Assembly (NCBI RefSeq): GCF_003319115.1 | Contig: NZ_QOHF01000008.1 | Span: 114,608-178,607 of the forward strand | Reading direction: 5' to 3' | From: Geodermatophilus sp. TF02-6 | GTDB lineage: Bacteria; Actinomycetota; Actinomycetes; Mycobacteriales; Geodermatophilaceae | Length of the DNA: 64,000 bases | Part shown: positions 33,125-42,149 of the stretch, one piece after another | Position numbering within the stretch: position 1 is the stretch's first letter | Layout of the letters: the number at the start of each line of letters is the position of its first letter | The notes under the pieces: generated by a model | Database searches by the model: none | Told to the model about the DNA's origin: nothing | The model's input: only the letters and a program-made list of their open reading frames with translations | Program-made: the position numbers and the translations under genes

Positions 33125-34702
33125 GTGAGCGCGACGACCGTGAGCACGACGGTCACCACCCTCGGCGGGGGCATCGGGGCGCAGGCGGTCCTGCGCCCCG
33201 ATGCCCCGGCGGTGACCCACGACGGCACCACGGTCACCTTCGCCGAGCTCGACCGGGCCGGCAGCGCGGCGGCCCTCGCGCTGGTCGGGGCCGGGGTTCG
33301 GCCGGGTGACCGGGTCGCCGTCCTCGCGCAGACCGGGCTCGAGTACGTCGAGCTGCTGCTGGCCTGCGCCCGCGCGGGAGCCGTTGCCGTCACCCTGAAC
33401 TGGCGGCTGTCCCGCCCCGAGATCGCCGACATCCTCCAGGATGCCGAGCCGGTCCTCGTGTGCACCGCAGCCGAGTTCACGCCGCTGGTCGAGGACTGCG
33501 CCGTCCCGGTCGTGCTGCTCGGCCCGTCCTACCGTTCCTGGGTGGCGGCGACCGACGCCCCGGGCGACGTGCCGGGGAGCCGTCCGTCCGACGTCGCCGC
33601 CCTTCTGTACACGTCCGGGACCACGGGGCGGCCGAAGGGCGTGGTGCTCACCCACGAGGCCGTCGGCCACGCGCGCCGACTGGCCGGCGAGGTGTACGAC
33701 TTCGGGGCCGGCGACACGATGCTGGTCGCGATGCCGCTGTTCCACGTCGGCGGGCTGGCCCACCTGGTGGGGCCGCTCCTCCAGGGCGGGCACGCGGTCC
33801 TCATGGCCCAGCCGCGGCCGGTCGAGGTGCTCCGGACCATCGAGCGGCACCGGGTGACCCACGCCTTCTTCGTCCCCACGGTCATCCAGTCGTTGCTGGC
33901 CGTCCCGGAGGTCGAGCAGATCGACCTGTCCGGCCTCCGCCGGGTCGTCTACGGCGCGGCGCCCATCAGCGAAACGGTGCTCCTCCGCGCGATGGCGACC
34001 CTCCGCTGCGAGTTCCAGCACGCCTACGGGCTGACCGAGGCGGGCGGGACGGTCACCTCGCTCCCGCCGGAGGACCACGACCCCGGCGGGCCCCGCGCCG
34101 GCCTGCTGCGGTCGTGCGGCCGGCCGGTCCCGTGGGCCGAGGTGGCCCTGTTCGACCCGGCGTCCGGCCGGCCGACCCCTCCGGGGGACGTGGGCGAGCT
34201 GTGGGTCCGCTCGTCGGCCACCATGACCGCGTACTGGAGGCGCCCCGGGGAGACCGCCTCAGTGCTGACGGACGACAGCTGGCTGCGGACCGGGGACGCG
34301 GCGTCCCAGGACAGCGACGGCTACGTCGTCATCCACGACCGGTACAAGGACATGATCATCTCAGGCGGCGAGAACGTGTACCCGGCAGAGGTCGACCGCG
34401 TGCTCTCCCGCCACCCCGCGGTGTCGGAGGTTGCCGTGATCGGTGTTCCGCACGCGACGTGGGGCGAGACCGTGCGGGCAGTGGTCGTCCTGGAGGAGGG
34501 GGCGTCGGCCACCGGCGAGGAGCTCATCGCGTTCGCGCGGCAGACCCTGGCGCACTACAAGTGCCCCACCTCGGTCGACTTCGTCGGCACGCTGCCGCGC
34601 AACGCCTCCGGCAAGATCCTCAAGGGTGAGCTCCGCGCTCGGCACCGCGGCTCGGCACGGGGCGGTCGGCAGGACGTCGACGGGACCGCAGGACCGACGT
34701 GA
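33125..34702 (+). CDS. Acyl-CoA synthetase / fatty-acid-CoA ligase (paralogue 1)
   Basis: This 525-residue ANL-superfamily ligase activates a carboxylic acid as AMP ester and then CoA thioester. The P-loop-like motif is LLYTSGTTGRPKGV, with A5 YGLTEAGG, A7 LRTGDAA, A8 hinge MIISGGENVYP and catalytic lysine motif NASGKILK. GTG 33125 lies 11 bp after the ACAD stop; the much longer frame upstream is antisense-like sequence within ACAD. It pairs with ACAD1 just as the ligase at 56359 pairs with ACAD2. Confidence 0.93.
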   Translation: MSATTVSTTVTTLGGGIGAQAVLRPDAPAVTHDGTTVTFAELDRAGSAAALALVGAGVRPGDRVAVLAQTGLEYVELLLACARAGAVAVTLNWRLSRPEIADILQDAEPVLVCTAAEFTPLVEDCAVPVVLLGPSYRSWVAATDAPGDVPGSRPSDVAALLYTSGTTGRPKGVVLTHEAVGHARRLAGEVYDFGAGDTMLVAMPLFHVGGLAHLVGPLLQGGHAVLMAQPRPVEVLRTIERHRVTHAFFVPTVIQSLLAVPEVEQIDLSGLRRVVYGAAPISETVLLRAMATLRCEFQHAYGLTEAGGTVTSLPPEDHDPGGPRAGLLRSCGRPVPWAEVALFDPASGRPTPPGDVGELWVRSSATMTAYWRRPGETASVLTDDSWLRTGDAASQDSDGYVVIHDRYKDMIISGGENVYPAEVDRVLSRHPAVSEVAVIGVPHATWGETVRAVVVLEEGASATGEELIAFARQTLAHYKCPTSVDFVGTLPRNASGKILKGELRARHRGSARGGRQDVDGTAGPT

Positions 34703-34712
34703 GGACTGGCTG

Positions 34713-35651
34713 ATGAGCGCGACGACCCTCGACCCCGCCCTCCCCCCGGCGTCCCTGCAGGAGGTGAGCGACGGCGTCTACGCCTACGTCCAGCCGGACG
34801 GCACCTGGTGGATCAACAACACCGGCCTCCTCGTCGGCAGTCAGGGCGCGACCAGCGTCGACAGTTGCGCGACGGAGCGGCGCACCCGCGCGTATCTCGA
34901 CGCCATCCGCGACGTGACGCCACGGCCGGTACGGACGCTGATCAACACGCACCACCACGGCGACCACACCCATGGCAACTGGTTGTTCGAGGACGCCACC
35001 GTCGTCGGGCACGAGGACACGCGGACCGGCGTCCTGGCGTCCGGCGTCATGGCCACGCAGGAGTTCTGGACACCTTTCGACTTCGGGGAGGTCCGGCTGG
35101 CACCGCCGTTCCTGACGTACACCGACGGCGTCACGCTTTGGGTGGACGACCTGCGCTGCGAGGTCCGGCACGTCGGCACGCCGGCGCACACCACCAACGA
35201 CTCGGTCGTCTGGATCCCCGAGCGCCGCACGCTCTTCGCCGGCGACCTGCTCTTCGCGGGCGGTACACCGTTCCTGGTCATGGGGTCGCTCGCCGGCGCG
35301 ATCGAGGTGCTGGAACAGGTGGTCGCCCCACTGGGCGCCGAGACGATCGTCCCCGGGCACGGCCCCGTCTCCGGACCGGGCGTGGTCGACGACGTGCTCG
35401 GCTACCTGCGCTGGCTGGACGGCGTCGCACGGGACGCCCACGCCGCCGGCGTCCCGCCCCTGGAGGCCGCACGCGGCACCGACCTCGGTCCCTACGCGGA
35501 CTGGAGCGACGCCGAGCGCCTCGTCGGCAACCTGCACCGCGCCTACGCCGAGCTCGACGGAGCGGCGCGCGGCGCCCGCATCGACGTCGACGCGGCCCTC
35601 ACGGACATGGTCGCCTACAACGGCGGCCGGCCCCTGACCTGCCGGGCCTGA
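34713..35651 (+). CDS. Metallo-beta-lactamase-fold hydrolase
   Basis: This 312-residue MBL-fold protein has the zinc motif THHHGDHTHG and later ligands GTPAHTTND, LFAGDLLFAGG and VPGHGPVSG. In catabolic clusters such enzymes hydrolyse thioesters or lactones. ATG 34713 follows 10 bp after the ligase stop, so it belongs to the ACAD1 operon. The substrate is unknown; a CoA-thioester or lactone product of the monooxygenases is plausible. Confidence 0.87.
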   Translation: MSATTLDPALPPASLQEVSDGVYAYVQPDGTWWINNTGLLVGSQGATSVDSCATERRTRAYLDAIRDVTPRPVRTLINTHHHGDHTHGNWLFEDATVVGHEDTRTGVLASGVMATQEFWTPFDFGEVRLAPPFLTYTDGVTLWVDDLRCEVRHVGTPAHTTNDSVVWIPERRTLFAGDLLFAGGTPFLVMGSLAGAIEVLEQVVAPLGAETIVPGHGPVSGPGVVDDVLGYLRWLDGVARDAHAAGVPPLEAARGTDLGPYADWSDAERLVGNLHRAYAELDGAARGARIDVDAALTDMVAYNGGRPLTCRA

Positions 35652-35652
35652 C

Positions 35653-36576
35653 GTGCGGTTCGCCACCTACCTCTCACCGCGCGACGGCGCCGACCACGTT
35701 GCGCTGGTCGTGGACGGCGCTCTGCACGGCCTGCCCGACCGCCGGCTCGCCGATCTGCTGGCCCCCGACCGGCTGGCCGACGCCGCCGAGCGCGCGCTGC
35801 GGGCCCCGGTCGAGGTCCTGGCCGAGGGAACCGTGCTACTGCGCGCTCCGATCCCCGAGCCCCCGTCGATCCGGGACTTCATGGCGTTCGAGCAGCACGT
35901 GGTCACGGCGAGCGCCGCGCTCGGCCGGGAGATGCACCCCGACTGGTACGAGCTCCCGGTCTTCTACTTCACGAACCCCGCGGCGGTGTGCGGCCCGGCG
36001 GACGAGGTGCCCGTCTCCCCCGGCTCGACGGCCTTCGACTACGAGCTCGAGGTCGGCATCGTCGTGGGCACCCCCGGCCGGGACCTCGACCCCGCCACGG
36101 CCGAGGAGCACGTCGCCGGCTACACGATCTTCTGCGACTGGAGCGCCCGGGACCTGCAGGCTCGCGAGATGGCCCTGGGGCTGGGCCCGGCCAAGGGCAA
36201 GGACGGCGCCACGAGCCTCGGCCCGTACCTGGTCACCCCCGACGAGCTCGCCGGCCACGGCGGGGCCACCGCCCCCGACCTCGGCATGCGCGCCCTCGTC
36301 AACGGCGAGCTCTGGAGCAGTGGGCGGCTCTCGGACCTGTACTGGTCGGTCGGCCAGCTGCTGGCCTACGCCTCGCGCGGGACCGAGCTCCGGGCCGGCG
36401 ACGTCTTGGGCACCGGCACCGTGGGCACCGGGTGCATCCTCGAGCTGTCCGCCGTCCACGGCGCCGACGCGCGCCCGTACCTCCGGCCGGGCGACCGGGT
36501 GCGGCTCGAGGTGGACCTGCTCGGGGCGATCGAGGCCGTCATCGCGCCGGCCGCTCCGGTCCGCCCCTTGCGCTGA
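35653..36576 (+). CDS. Fumarylacetoacetate hydrolase (FAH) family protein
   Basis: This 307-residue protein has the FAH C-terminal fold: metal-binding acids in FDYELEVGIVVG and IFCDWSARDLQ, then KGKDGATSLGPYLVTPDEL and GDVLGTGTVGTGCILEL. The family includes C-C bond hydrolases, decarboxylases and isomerases of ring-cleavage products. GTG 35653 begins 1 nt after the MBL stop, so translation is coupled. It is the last gene of the ACAD1 operon. Confidence 0.88.
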   Translation: MRFATYLSPRDGADHVALVVDGALHGLPDRRLADLLAPDRLADAAERALRAPVEVLAEGTVLLRAPIPEPPSIRDFMAFEQHVVTASAALGREMHPDWYELPVFYFTNPAAVCGPADEVPVSPGSTAFDYELEVGIVVGTPGRDLDPATAEEHVAGYTIFCDWSARDLQAREMALGLGPAKGKDGATSLGPYLVTPDELAGHGGATAPDLGMRALVNGELWSSGRLSDLYWSVGQLLAYASRGTELRAGDVLGTGTVGTGCILELSAVHGADARPYLRPGDRVRLEVDLLGAIEAVIAPAAPVRPLR

Positions 36577-36603
36577 AGCCGCCCCGCGGCGCACCATGCC
36601 ATT

Positions 36604-36621
36604 GTCAACTGCAGTGTTGAC
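36604..36621. promoter_or_regulatory. TetR-type operator 2 (thiolase promoter)
   Basis: GTCAAC-TGCAGT-GTTGAC, 50 bp before the thiolase ATG. It is palindromic throughout, since the spacer TGCAGT is itself nearly palindromic. Confidence 0.82.
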
Positions 36622-36670
36622 GGAGCTCCCCCGGCGGCAGCCGGACTCCCGAACCGAGAGGAGTCGCCAG

Positions 36671-37813
36671 ATGCGCGACGCAATCATCGTGGAGGCGGTG
36701 CGCACGCCGGTCGGCAAGCGCAACGGCGGCCTGTCGGGCATCCACCCGACCGACCTGTCCGCCCATGTCCTCGAGTCGCTGGTCGCGCGCGCCGGCCTGG
36801 ACCCGGTGCACGTGGACGACGTCGTCTGGGGGTGCGTGTCGCAGGTCGGCGAGCAGACCTACGACATCGCCCGCAACGCCGTCCTGGCCGCGGGCTGGCC
36901 GGAGAGCGTGCCCGGGACCACCGTCGACCGCCAGTGCGGCTCCTCCCAGCAGGCGGTGCACTTCGCCGCCGCAGGCCTGGTGGCCGGGCACTACGACGTC
37001 GTCGTGGCCGGCGGGGTCGAGTCGATGAGCCGGGTGCCGATGGGCCTTTCGCTGGCCGACCAGAGCCCGCTCGGCGAGCGCTTCCTGGACCGCTACGGCG
37101 TCTTCCCGAACCAGGGCATCGGCGCCGAGCTGATCGCCGAGGCGTGGGGCCTGTCCCGCACGCAGCTGGACGAGTTCGCGCTGCGCTCGCACGAGCGCGC
37201 CGCCACCGCCCAGGACGAGGGTCGCTTCACCGCCCAGATCGCGCCCGTGACCACCCCCGACGGCACCGTCGTGCAGGTCGACGAGGGCGTCCGCCGGGGC
37301 GGCACGGTCGAGGCCCTCGCCGGCCTGAAGACGCCGTTCAAGCCCGACGGCGTGATCAGCGCCGGCAACGCCAGCCAGATCTCCGACGGCTCGGCGGCGC
37401 TGCTCATGACCACGAGCGAGAAGGCGCGGGAGCTCGGCCTGACGCCGATCGCCCGCGTCCACAGCGTGGCGCTGGCCGGCGACGACCCGATCAAGATGCT
37501 CACCGCGCCCATCCCGGCGACCCGCAAGGTGCTCGACCGCAGCGGCCTCCGGCTGGACGAGATCGGCGTCTTCGAGATCAACGAGGCGTTCGCCTCCGTG
37601 CCGCTCGCCTGGCTGCACGACATCGGCGCGGACGACAAGGCCGTCAACCCGCTCGGCGGCGCGATCGCCCTCGGACACCCCCTGGGCGGCAGCGGCGCCC
37701 GGATCATGACGACGATGGTCCACCACATGCGCGACGAGCAGATCCGCTACGGGCTGCAGTCGATGTGCGAGGGCGGCGGCCAGGCCAACGCCACCATCCT
37801 CGAGCTGCTGTGA
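36671..37813 (+). CDS. Acetyl-CoA acetyltransferase / 3-ketoacyl-CoA thiolase
   Basis: This 380-residue thiolase has nucleophile Cys in VDRQCGSSQQAVH, NEAFASVPLAW, GGAIALGHPLGGSGAR with the catalytic His, and CEGGGQANA with the second Cys. It cleaves 3-ketoacyl-CoA to release acetyl- or propionyl-CoA, the last step of beta-oxidation for the cluster. It is a single-gene rightward unit with its own operator, ending in a strong bidirectional hairpin. Confidence 0.95.
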   Translation: MRDAIIVEAVRTPVGKRNGGLSGIHPTDLSAHVLESLVARAGLDPVHVDDVVWGCVSQVGEQTYDIARNAVLAAGWPESVPGTTVDRQCGSSQQAVHFAAAGLVAGHYDVVVAGGVESMSRVPMGLSLADQSPLGERFLDRYGVFPNQGIGAELIAEAWGLSRTQLDEFALRSHERAATAQDEGRFTAQIAPVTTPDGTVVQVDEGVRRGGTVEALAGLKTPFKPDGVISAGNASQISDGSAALLMTTSEKARELGLTPIARVHSVALAGDDPIKMLTAPIPATRKVLDRSGLRLDEIGVFEINEAFASVPLAWLHDIGADDKAVNPLGGAIALGHPLGGSGARIMTTMVHHMRDEQIRYGLQSMCEGGGQANATILELL

Positions 37814-37815
37814 GC

Positions 37816-37851
37816 GAGCGGGGCGGGGGTGCGCGCACCCCCGCCCCGCTC
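37816..37851. terminator. Bidirectional hairpin between thiolase and esterase
   Basis: An 18-bp perfect palindrome, GAGCGGGGCGGGGGTGCG and its complement with no extra loop bases, directly after the thiolase stop. It overlaps the end of the convergent esterase by 2 bp. Confidence 0.8.
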
Positions 37852-38818
37852 AGCCCAGCAGGTCCCGCAGCCGGGCCCCGAGACGCTCGGTCAACTCACC
37901 GGCCTGCGCCAGGACGCCGGCCATCCACCAGAAGCCGTGCACGGCGCCGTGGACCCGGACCACCTCGACCTCGACCCCGGCCGCTCGCAGCCGGTCGCCG
38001 TAGGCCTCGCCCTCGTCCCGGAGCGGATCGAACTCCGGCACGACGATCGTCGCGGCCGGCAGGCCCCCCAGCTCGGTGGCCAGCAGCGGCGCCGCCCGCG
38101 GATCGGACGCGTCGGCGGGGTCGGCCAGGTAGTGGTCCCAGAACCAGTCCAGCGACCCTCGCGTCAGCAGGTACCCCTCGCCGTTCTCGACGAGCGACGC
38201 CGAGGCACTGCCCCGGGTCGGGGCGAGCGTCGGGTAGAGCAGCAGCTGGTGGGCGATCGGGGGTCCGCCCCCGGCGACGAGCTGCTGGACGGCGGCGGCC
38301 GCCAGGTTCCCGCCCGCGCTGTCACCGGCGACCACCAGCCGGCCCGGATCGGCACCGAGCTCGGCGGCGTGGCCGGCCAGCCACCGCACGGAGTCCAGCG
38401 CGTCCTCGAGCGGGGCGGGGAACGGGCTCTCCGGCGCCAGCCGGTACTCCACCGACGCGACGACGCACCGAGCGGAACGGGCGAGGAGCCGGCACGGCCG
38501 GTCGGCCACGGCGACGCTGCCGGTGACGAAGCCCCCGCCGTGGAAGTACACGACCAGGGGCAGCTCCTGCCCTGGCTCGGGGCGGTAGACCCGCACCGGG
38601 AGCCGGCCGGAGCGGCCGGGGACGAGCAGGTCGCGGACGGAGGGGAGCTCGATGCGCGGACCCTGGAGGCGGGTGGAGCCGGCCACCACCGCCCTCGCCT
38701 CCAGCACGCTGAGCCGGTCGTAGGGCTGGACGCCCGCTGCGTCGAACTGCGCCAGCAGTGCCCGCGCCTCCGGATGGAGCTGTCCGGGCCACGTCATCCC
38801 TGCCACGGTCTCGTCCAC
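37850..38818 (-). CDS. Alpha/beta hydrolase, hormone-sensitive-lipase-like esterase
   Basis: This 322-residue esterase has the HSL oxyanion motif HGGGF, nucleophile GDSAGG, and later Asp (VPEFDPLRDEG) and His (VHGAVHGF). GTG 38818 follows GGAGGAGG. It lies downstream of the P450 on the same strand and is probably co-transcribed with it. In a cluster with a Baeyer-Villiger enzyme, it is a good candidate for opening the lactone or ester formed (inference). Confidence 0.9.
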   Translation of the reverse strand: MDETVAGMTWPGQLHPEARALLAQFDAAGVQPYDRLSVLEARAVVAGSTRLQGPRIELPSVRDLLVPGRSGRLPVRVYRPEPGQELPLVVYFHGGGFVTGSVAVADRPCRLLARSARCVVASVEYRLAPESPFPAPLEDALDSVRWLAGHAAELGADPGRLVVAGDSAGGNLAAAAVQQLVAGGGPPIAHQLLLYPTLAPTRGSASASLVENGEGYLLTRGSLDWFWDHYLADPADASDPRAAPLLATELGGLPAATIVVPEFDPLRDEGEAYGDRLRAAGVEVEVVRVHGAVHGFWWMAGVLAQAGELTERLGARLRDLLG

Positions 38819-38946
38819 GCCACCTCCTCCGACCGACCGAGGACCCGGCCACCGCGATCGCTCACCTGTCCCGGACGACCACAGCACGCCGGAGCCGGCC
38901 CGCTCCGGGACCGGCCCCAGAGCGCCGCGCGATCGACGTGCGCGGG

Positions 38947-40173
38947 TCAGCGCGACCCGGGTGCGTCGAAGGTGAGGGGAAGGGACGTCATCCGCCGCGT
39001 CATCCCGGCCTCGAAGTGCGGCTGGAACCCCGGCTGGATCTGGAAGTCGGGCACCCGATCGAGGAACTGCTCGAGCGCCACACGGATGTTCATCCGGGCG
39101 AACTCGGGCCCGAGGCAGCGGTGCCGGCCGGTCGCGAACGTCAGGTGCCTGTTCGACTCGCGGTAGAGGTCGACGACCTCCGGTCGGTCGATGACCGCCG
39201 GGTCGCGGTTGGCGCCGCCGAGGTTGTACCAGACGAAGTCGCCCTTGGTCATGCGCACGCCGGCGAGCTCCGTGTCACCGGTCAGTCGCCGGCCGACCAT
39301 GGGGGCCGGGACGAAGATGCGCAGGAACTCCTCGATCGCCCGCGGGATCAGGGAGCGGTCGGACACCAGGCGGTCCCGGTCCTCGGGGTGCGAGGCGAGG
39401 TGGTAGACGGCGCCGGTGACGACCGCCCCGGTGGTGACCAGCCCGGCAGCGGTCACCTGCATGAGGGCCGACGCCCGTTCCCCCATCGAGAACGGCCGCC
39501 CGTCCGGGTACTCGAAGTGCAGGATGGCGTCCACGATGTCGTCGCGCCGGGGCTCGCTCCTGCGCTGCTCGAGGAACCGACTGACGTACTGGTGCGTGGC
39601 TATCCAGTTCTCCGTCCGCTCCTGCATGGAGCCGGCGGTCAGCGCGGCTTGGAAGGCCCTCTGGAGGAAGGGCATGTCCTCCACCGGCATGTTCGCCACG
39701 GCCTGGCAGAAGGACCGGCAGGACAGCGGGTCGGCGAACTGGGCGACGAGGTCGACCTCGCCGTCGGCCAGGAAGGTGTCGATGAGGCCGTCGATGATCC
39801 TGCGGATCTCCGACTCGTGGACGGCGATGGCCTCCTTCGTGAAGAAGCGGTCCCAGGAATGGCGCAGCCAGGCGTGCTCGGGCTGGTCCATCTCGTTCGG
39901 CCGCAACATCTCCTCGGACTTCGGGAAGTAGTTCTTGCCCCGGATGCCGGTGCCGCTGGAGAACAGATCCGACTCCAGGAGCACGCGCTTCACGTCGGCG
40001 TAGCGGCTCACCACGTACTCGCCGTCGACCGTCCGGGCCACCGGGCAGTGCTCGACGAGGTCGACCGCGATCTCGTCGAAGTCGTCGCCGAAGGCCGGAG
40101 CGGTCATGTCGAACCGGTCGTGCCACTCCGCATGCGGGCAGACCCGGCTCTCGATCGAGGGATCAGCCACCAC
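38947..40173 (-). CDS. Cytochrome P450
   Basis: A 408-residue soluble bacterial P450. The heme loop is FATGRHRCLG with Cys353, and the K-helix is E282-F-L-R285. The I-helix reads AAGLVTTG (242-249), so the acid normally preceding the conserved Thr is absent, which may affect proton delivery. It would hydroxylate an unactivated carbon. It is the first gene of a leftward unit with the esterase; operator 3 lies 66 bp upstream. No ferredoxin gene is adjacent. Confidence 0.92.
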   Translation of the reverse strand: MVADPSIESRVCPHAEWHDRFDMTAPAFGDDFDEIAVDLVEHCPVARTVDGEYVVSRYADVKRVLLESDLFSSGTGIRGKNYFPKSEEMLRPNEMDQPEHAWLRHSWDRFFTKEAIAVHESEIRRIIDGLIDTFLADGEVDLVAQFADPLSCRSFCQAVANMPVEDMPFLQRAFQAALTAGSMQERTENWIATHQYVSRFLEQRRSEPRRDDIVDAILHFEYPDGRPFSMGERASALMQVTAAGLVTTGAVVTGAVYHLASHPEDRDRLVSDRSLIPRAIEEFLRIFVPAPMVGRRLTGDTELAGVRMTKGDFVWYNLGGANRDPAVIDRPEVVDLYRESNRHLTFATGRHRCLGPEFARMNIRVALEQFLDRVPDFQIQPGFQPHFEAGMTRRMTSLPLTFDAPGSR

Positions 40174-40238
40174 AACGGCCTCCTAGGACTGTGATCCAGA
40201 TAACAGTGACGCGACCCTAGGGGCGCCTCGACAGCCGC

Positions 40239-40256
40239 GTCAATAGTAGTGTTGAC
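40239..40256. promoter_or_regulatory. TetR-type operator 3 (P450 promoter)
   Basis: GTCAAT-AGTAGT-GTTGAC, one base from consensus, 66 bp before the P450 start. With operator 4 it fills the 230-bp divergent gap. Confidence 0.78.
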
Positions 40257-40329
40257 GGCGTCGGCGGCACGGCGGGGCGACGGTGCCGTGCACCTGGCGG
40301 ACGCCGACCCACGGCGAACGCACCATTTT

Positions 40330-40347
40330 GTCAACACCAACGTTGAC
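40330..40347. promoter_or_regulatory. TetR-type operator 4 (Baeyer-Villiger monooxygenase promoter)
   Basis: GTCAAC-ACCAAC-GTTGAC, about 59 bp before the monooxygenase ATG. Confidence 0.82.
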
Positions 40348-40405
40348 AGAGGAAGGTGAGACACCTACCGTCGATCCGGCACGACCCGGCGACGACAGGA
40401 GCGAC

Positions 40406-42049
40406 ATGACCGTCCCCGCCCGCCCCATCGACACCAGCTCCGCCTCAGCGCCCGACTTCGACGTCGACGTGGTCGTCGTCGGCGCGGGCTTCGCCGGCCT
40501 TGCCATGCTGCGCGAGCTGCGCGACGAACGGGGCATGTCGGTCCGCGTGCTCGAGGCCGGCGACGACGTCGGCGGCGTCTGGTACTGGAACCGGTACCCG
40601 GGTGCCCGCTGCGACGTCGACAGCACCGACTACTGCTACAGCTTCTCCAGCGAGCTCGACGAGGAGTGGGACTGGAGCGAGCGCTACGCGACGCAGCCGG
40701 AGATCCTGCGGTACGTCCACCACGTCGCCGACAAGTTCGACCTGCGCCGCGACATCTCCCTCGGGTCCCGGGTGACCGAGGCCGTCTGGGACGAGGGGAC
40801 CGGGCACTGGGACGTGCGGTGCGGGAACGGTGTGACCGCCCGCGGCCGCTACCTGGTGATGGCGACCGGCTGCCTGTCAGCGACCAAGCGCCCCGAGATC
40901 GACGGCCTGGAGAGCTTCCGCGGGCAGGTCCTGCACACGGCCGACTGGCCGGCCGGGCCGGTGGACCTCCAGGAGAAGCGCGTCGGCATCATCGGCACGG
41001 GCTCCTCCGGCATCCAGGTCATCCCGACGATCGCCCCGCTGGTCGAGCACCTCTACGTCTTCCAGCGCACGCCCACCTTCAGCGTGCCGGCGCAGCACCA
41101 GGTGCTGACCGACTCGGACCGGGCGGCGATCCGCGCGCAGCTGCCGGAGCGCCGCGAGATGCTGCGCAACTCCCCCACGGGCCTGTCGGTGCCCGTCACC
41201 CGGCAATCGGCGCTCGACGTCGACGACGCGGAGCGCCAGGCGCACTACGAGGAGTACTGGGAGTCGGCCGGGTTCGGCTTCCTGCTGGCCTACGCCGACC
41301 TGCTGACCAACCGGGAGGCCAACGACACCGCGGCCGACTTCATCCGGTCGAAGATCGCCGAGCGCGTCGAGGACCCGGAGGTGCGGGAGCTGCTGACCCC
41401 GCGCAGCTACCCGTACGGCGCCAAGCGCCCGTGCGTGGACACGGGGTTCTACGAGACCTTCAACCGCCCCAACGTCACGCTGGTGGACATCTCGGCGTCG
41501 CCCCTGGCGAAGGTCACGGAGACCAGCCTGCACACGATGACGGCCGAGTACGAACTGGACGTCCTCATCTTCGCCACCGGCTTCGACGCCATGACCGGCG
41601 CCCTCCTCCGGCCGGAGATCCGGGGCCGGGACGGCCGGACCCTGCGCGACCACTGGAGCGCCGGCCCGCTCACCTACCTCGGGCTCATGACCTCGGGGTT
41701 CCCCAACATGTTCATCGTCGCCGGACCGGGCAGCCCCTCGCTCCTCGGCAACGTGATGGTGTCGATCGAGCAGCACGTCGCCTTCGTGGCCGACCTGCTG
41801 GTCCGCTCGATGGCCGAGGGCGTACCCACCATCGAGGCGGACGCCGACGCCGAGGTCGAGTGGGTGCAGCGCGTCAACGACACCGCCGCGAACACGCTGT
41901 ACATGGAGGCGGCGTCCTACTACCTGGGCGCCGAGATCCCCGGCAAGCCCCGCGTGTTCATGCCGTACGCCGGCGGGCTGCGCCGTTACCGCCGCGAGTG
42001 CGACGAGGTGGCCAAGGACGGGTACCGCGGCCTGCACCGCCGGCCCTGA
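40406..42049 (+). CDS. Flavin-containing Baeyer-Villiger monooxygenase
   Basis: This 547-residue FAD/NADPH enzyme has GAGFAGL (26-32), a second Rossmann motif GTGSSG near residue 200, and the BVMO fingerprint FRGQVLHTADWP (171-182). It inserts oxygen beside a ketone to give an ester or lactone. It is similar in size and layout to cyclohexanone/phenylacetone-type monooxygenases. It is a single-gene rightward unit; a terminator follows. With the P450 or luciferase-like enzyme making alcohols and the SDRs oxidising them to ketones, it supplies the ring-expansion step (inference). Confidence 0.93.
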   Translation: MTVPARPIDTSSASAPDFDVDVVVVGAGFAGLAMLRELRDERGMSVRVLEAGDDVGGVWYWNRYPGARCDVDSTDYCYSFSSELDEEWDWSERYATQPEILRYVHHVADKFDLRRDISLGSRVTEAVWDEGTGHWDVRCGNGVTARGRYLVMATGCLSATKRPEIDGLESFRGQVLHTADWPAGPVDLQEKRVGIIGTGSSGIQVIPTIAPLVEHLYVFQRTPTFSVPAQHQVLTDSDRAAIRAQLPERREMLRNSPTGLSVPVTRQSALDVDDAERQAHYEEYWESAGFGFLLAYADLLTNREANDTAADFIRSKIAERVEDPEVRELLTPRSYPYGAKRPCVDTGFYETFNRPNVTLVDISASPLAKVTETSLHTMTAEYELDVLIFATGFDAMTGALLRPEIRGRDGRTLRDHWSAGPLTYLGLMTSGFPNMFIVAGPGSPSLLGNVMVSIEQHVAFVADLLVRSMAEGVPTIEADADAEVEWVQRVNDTAANTLYMEAASYYLGAEIPGKPRVFMPYAGGLRRYRRECDEVAKDGYRGLHRRP

Positions 42050-42090
42050 GCCGCACCGGCGGCCCCGAGCCGCCGGGCACGACGCCGAAT

Positions 42091-42122
42091 GGGCGGGTGC
42101 GGACCGTGATCCGCACCCGCCC
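42091..42122. terminator. Hairpin terminator between BVMO and ABC transporter genes
   Basis: GGGCGGGTGCGGA, loop CCGTGA and its complement (13 bp) between convergent stops at 42049 and 42150. Confidence 0.78.
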
Positions 42123-42149
42123 CTGTGGCGTTCCGCCTGCCGCGGCGCG

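Noticed and set aside
34808..37813. A 1001-residue protein ending in thiolase
   Set aside because: Upstream codons are a shadow frame of the MBL and FAH genes; thiolase homology and the start lie at 36671.
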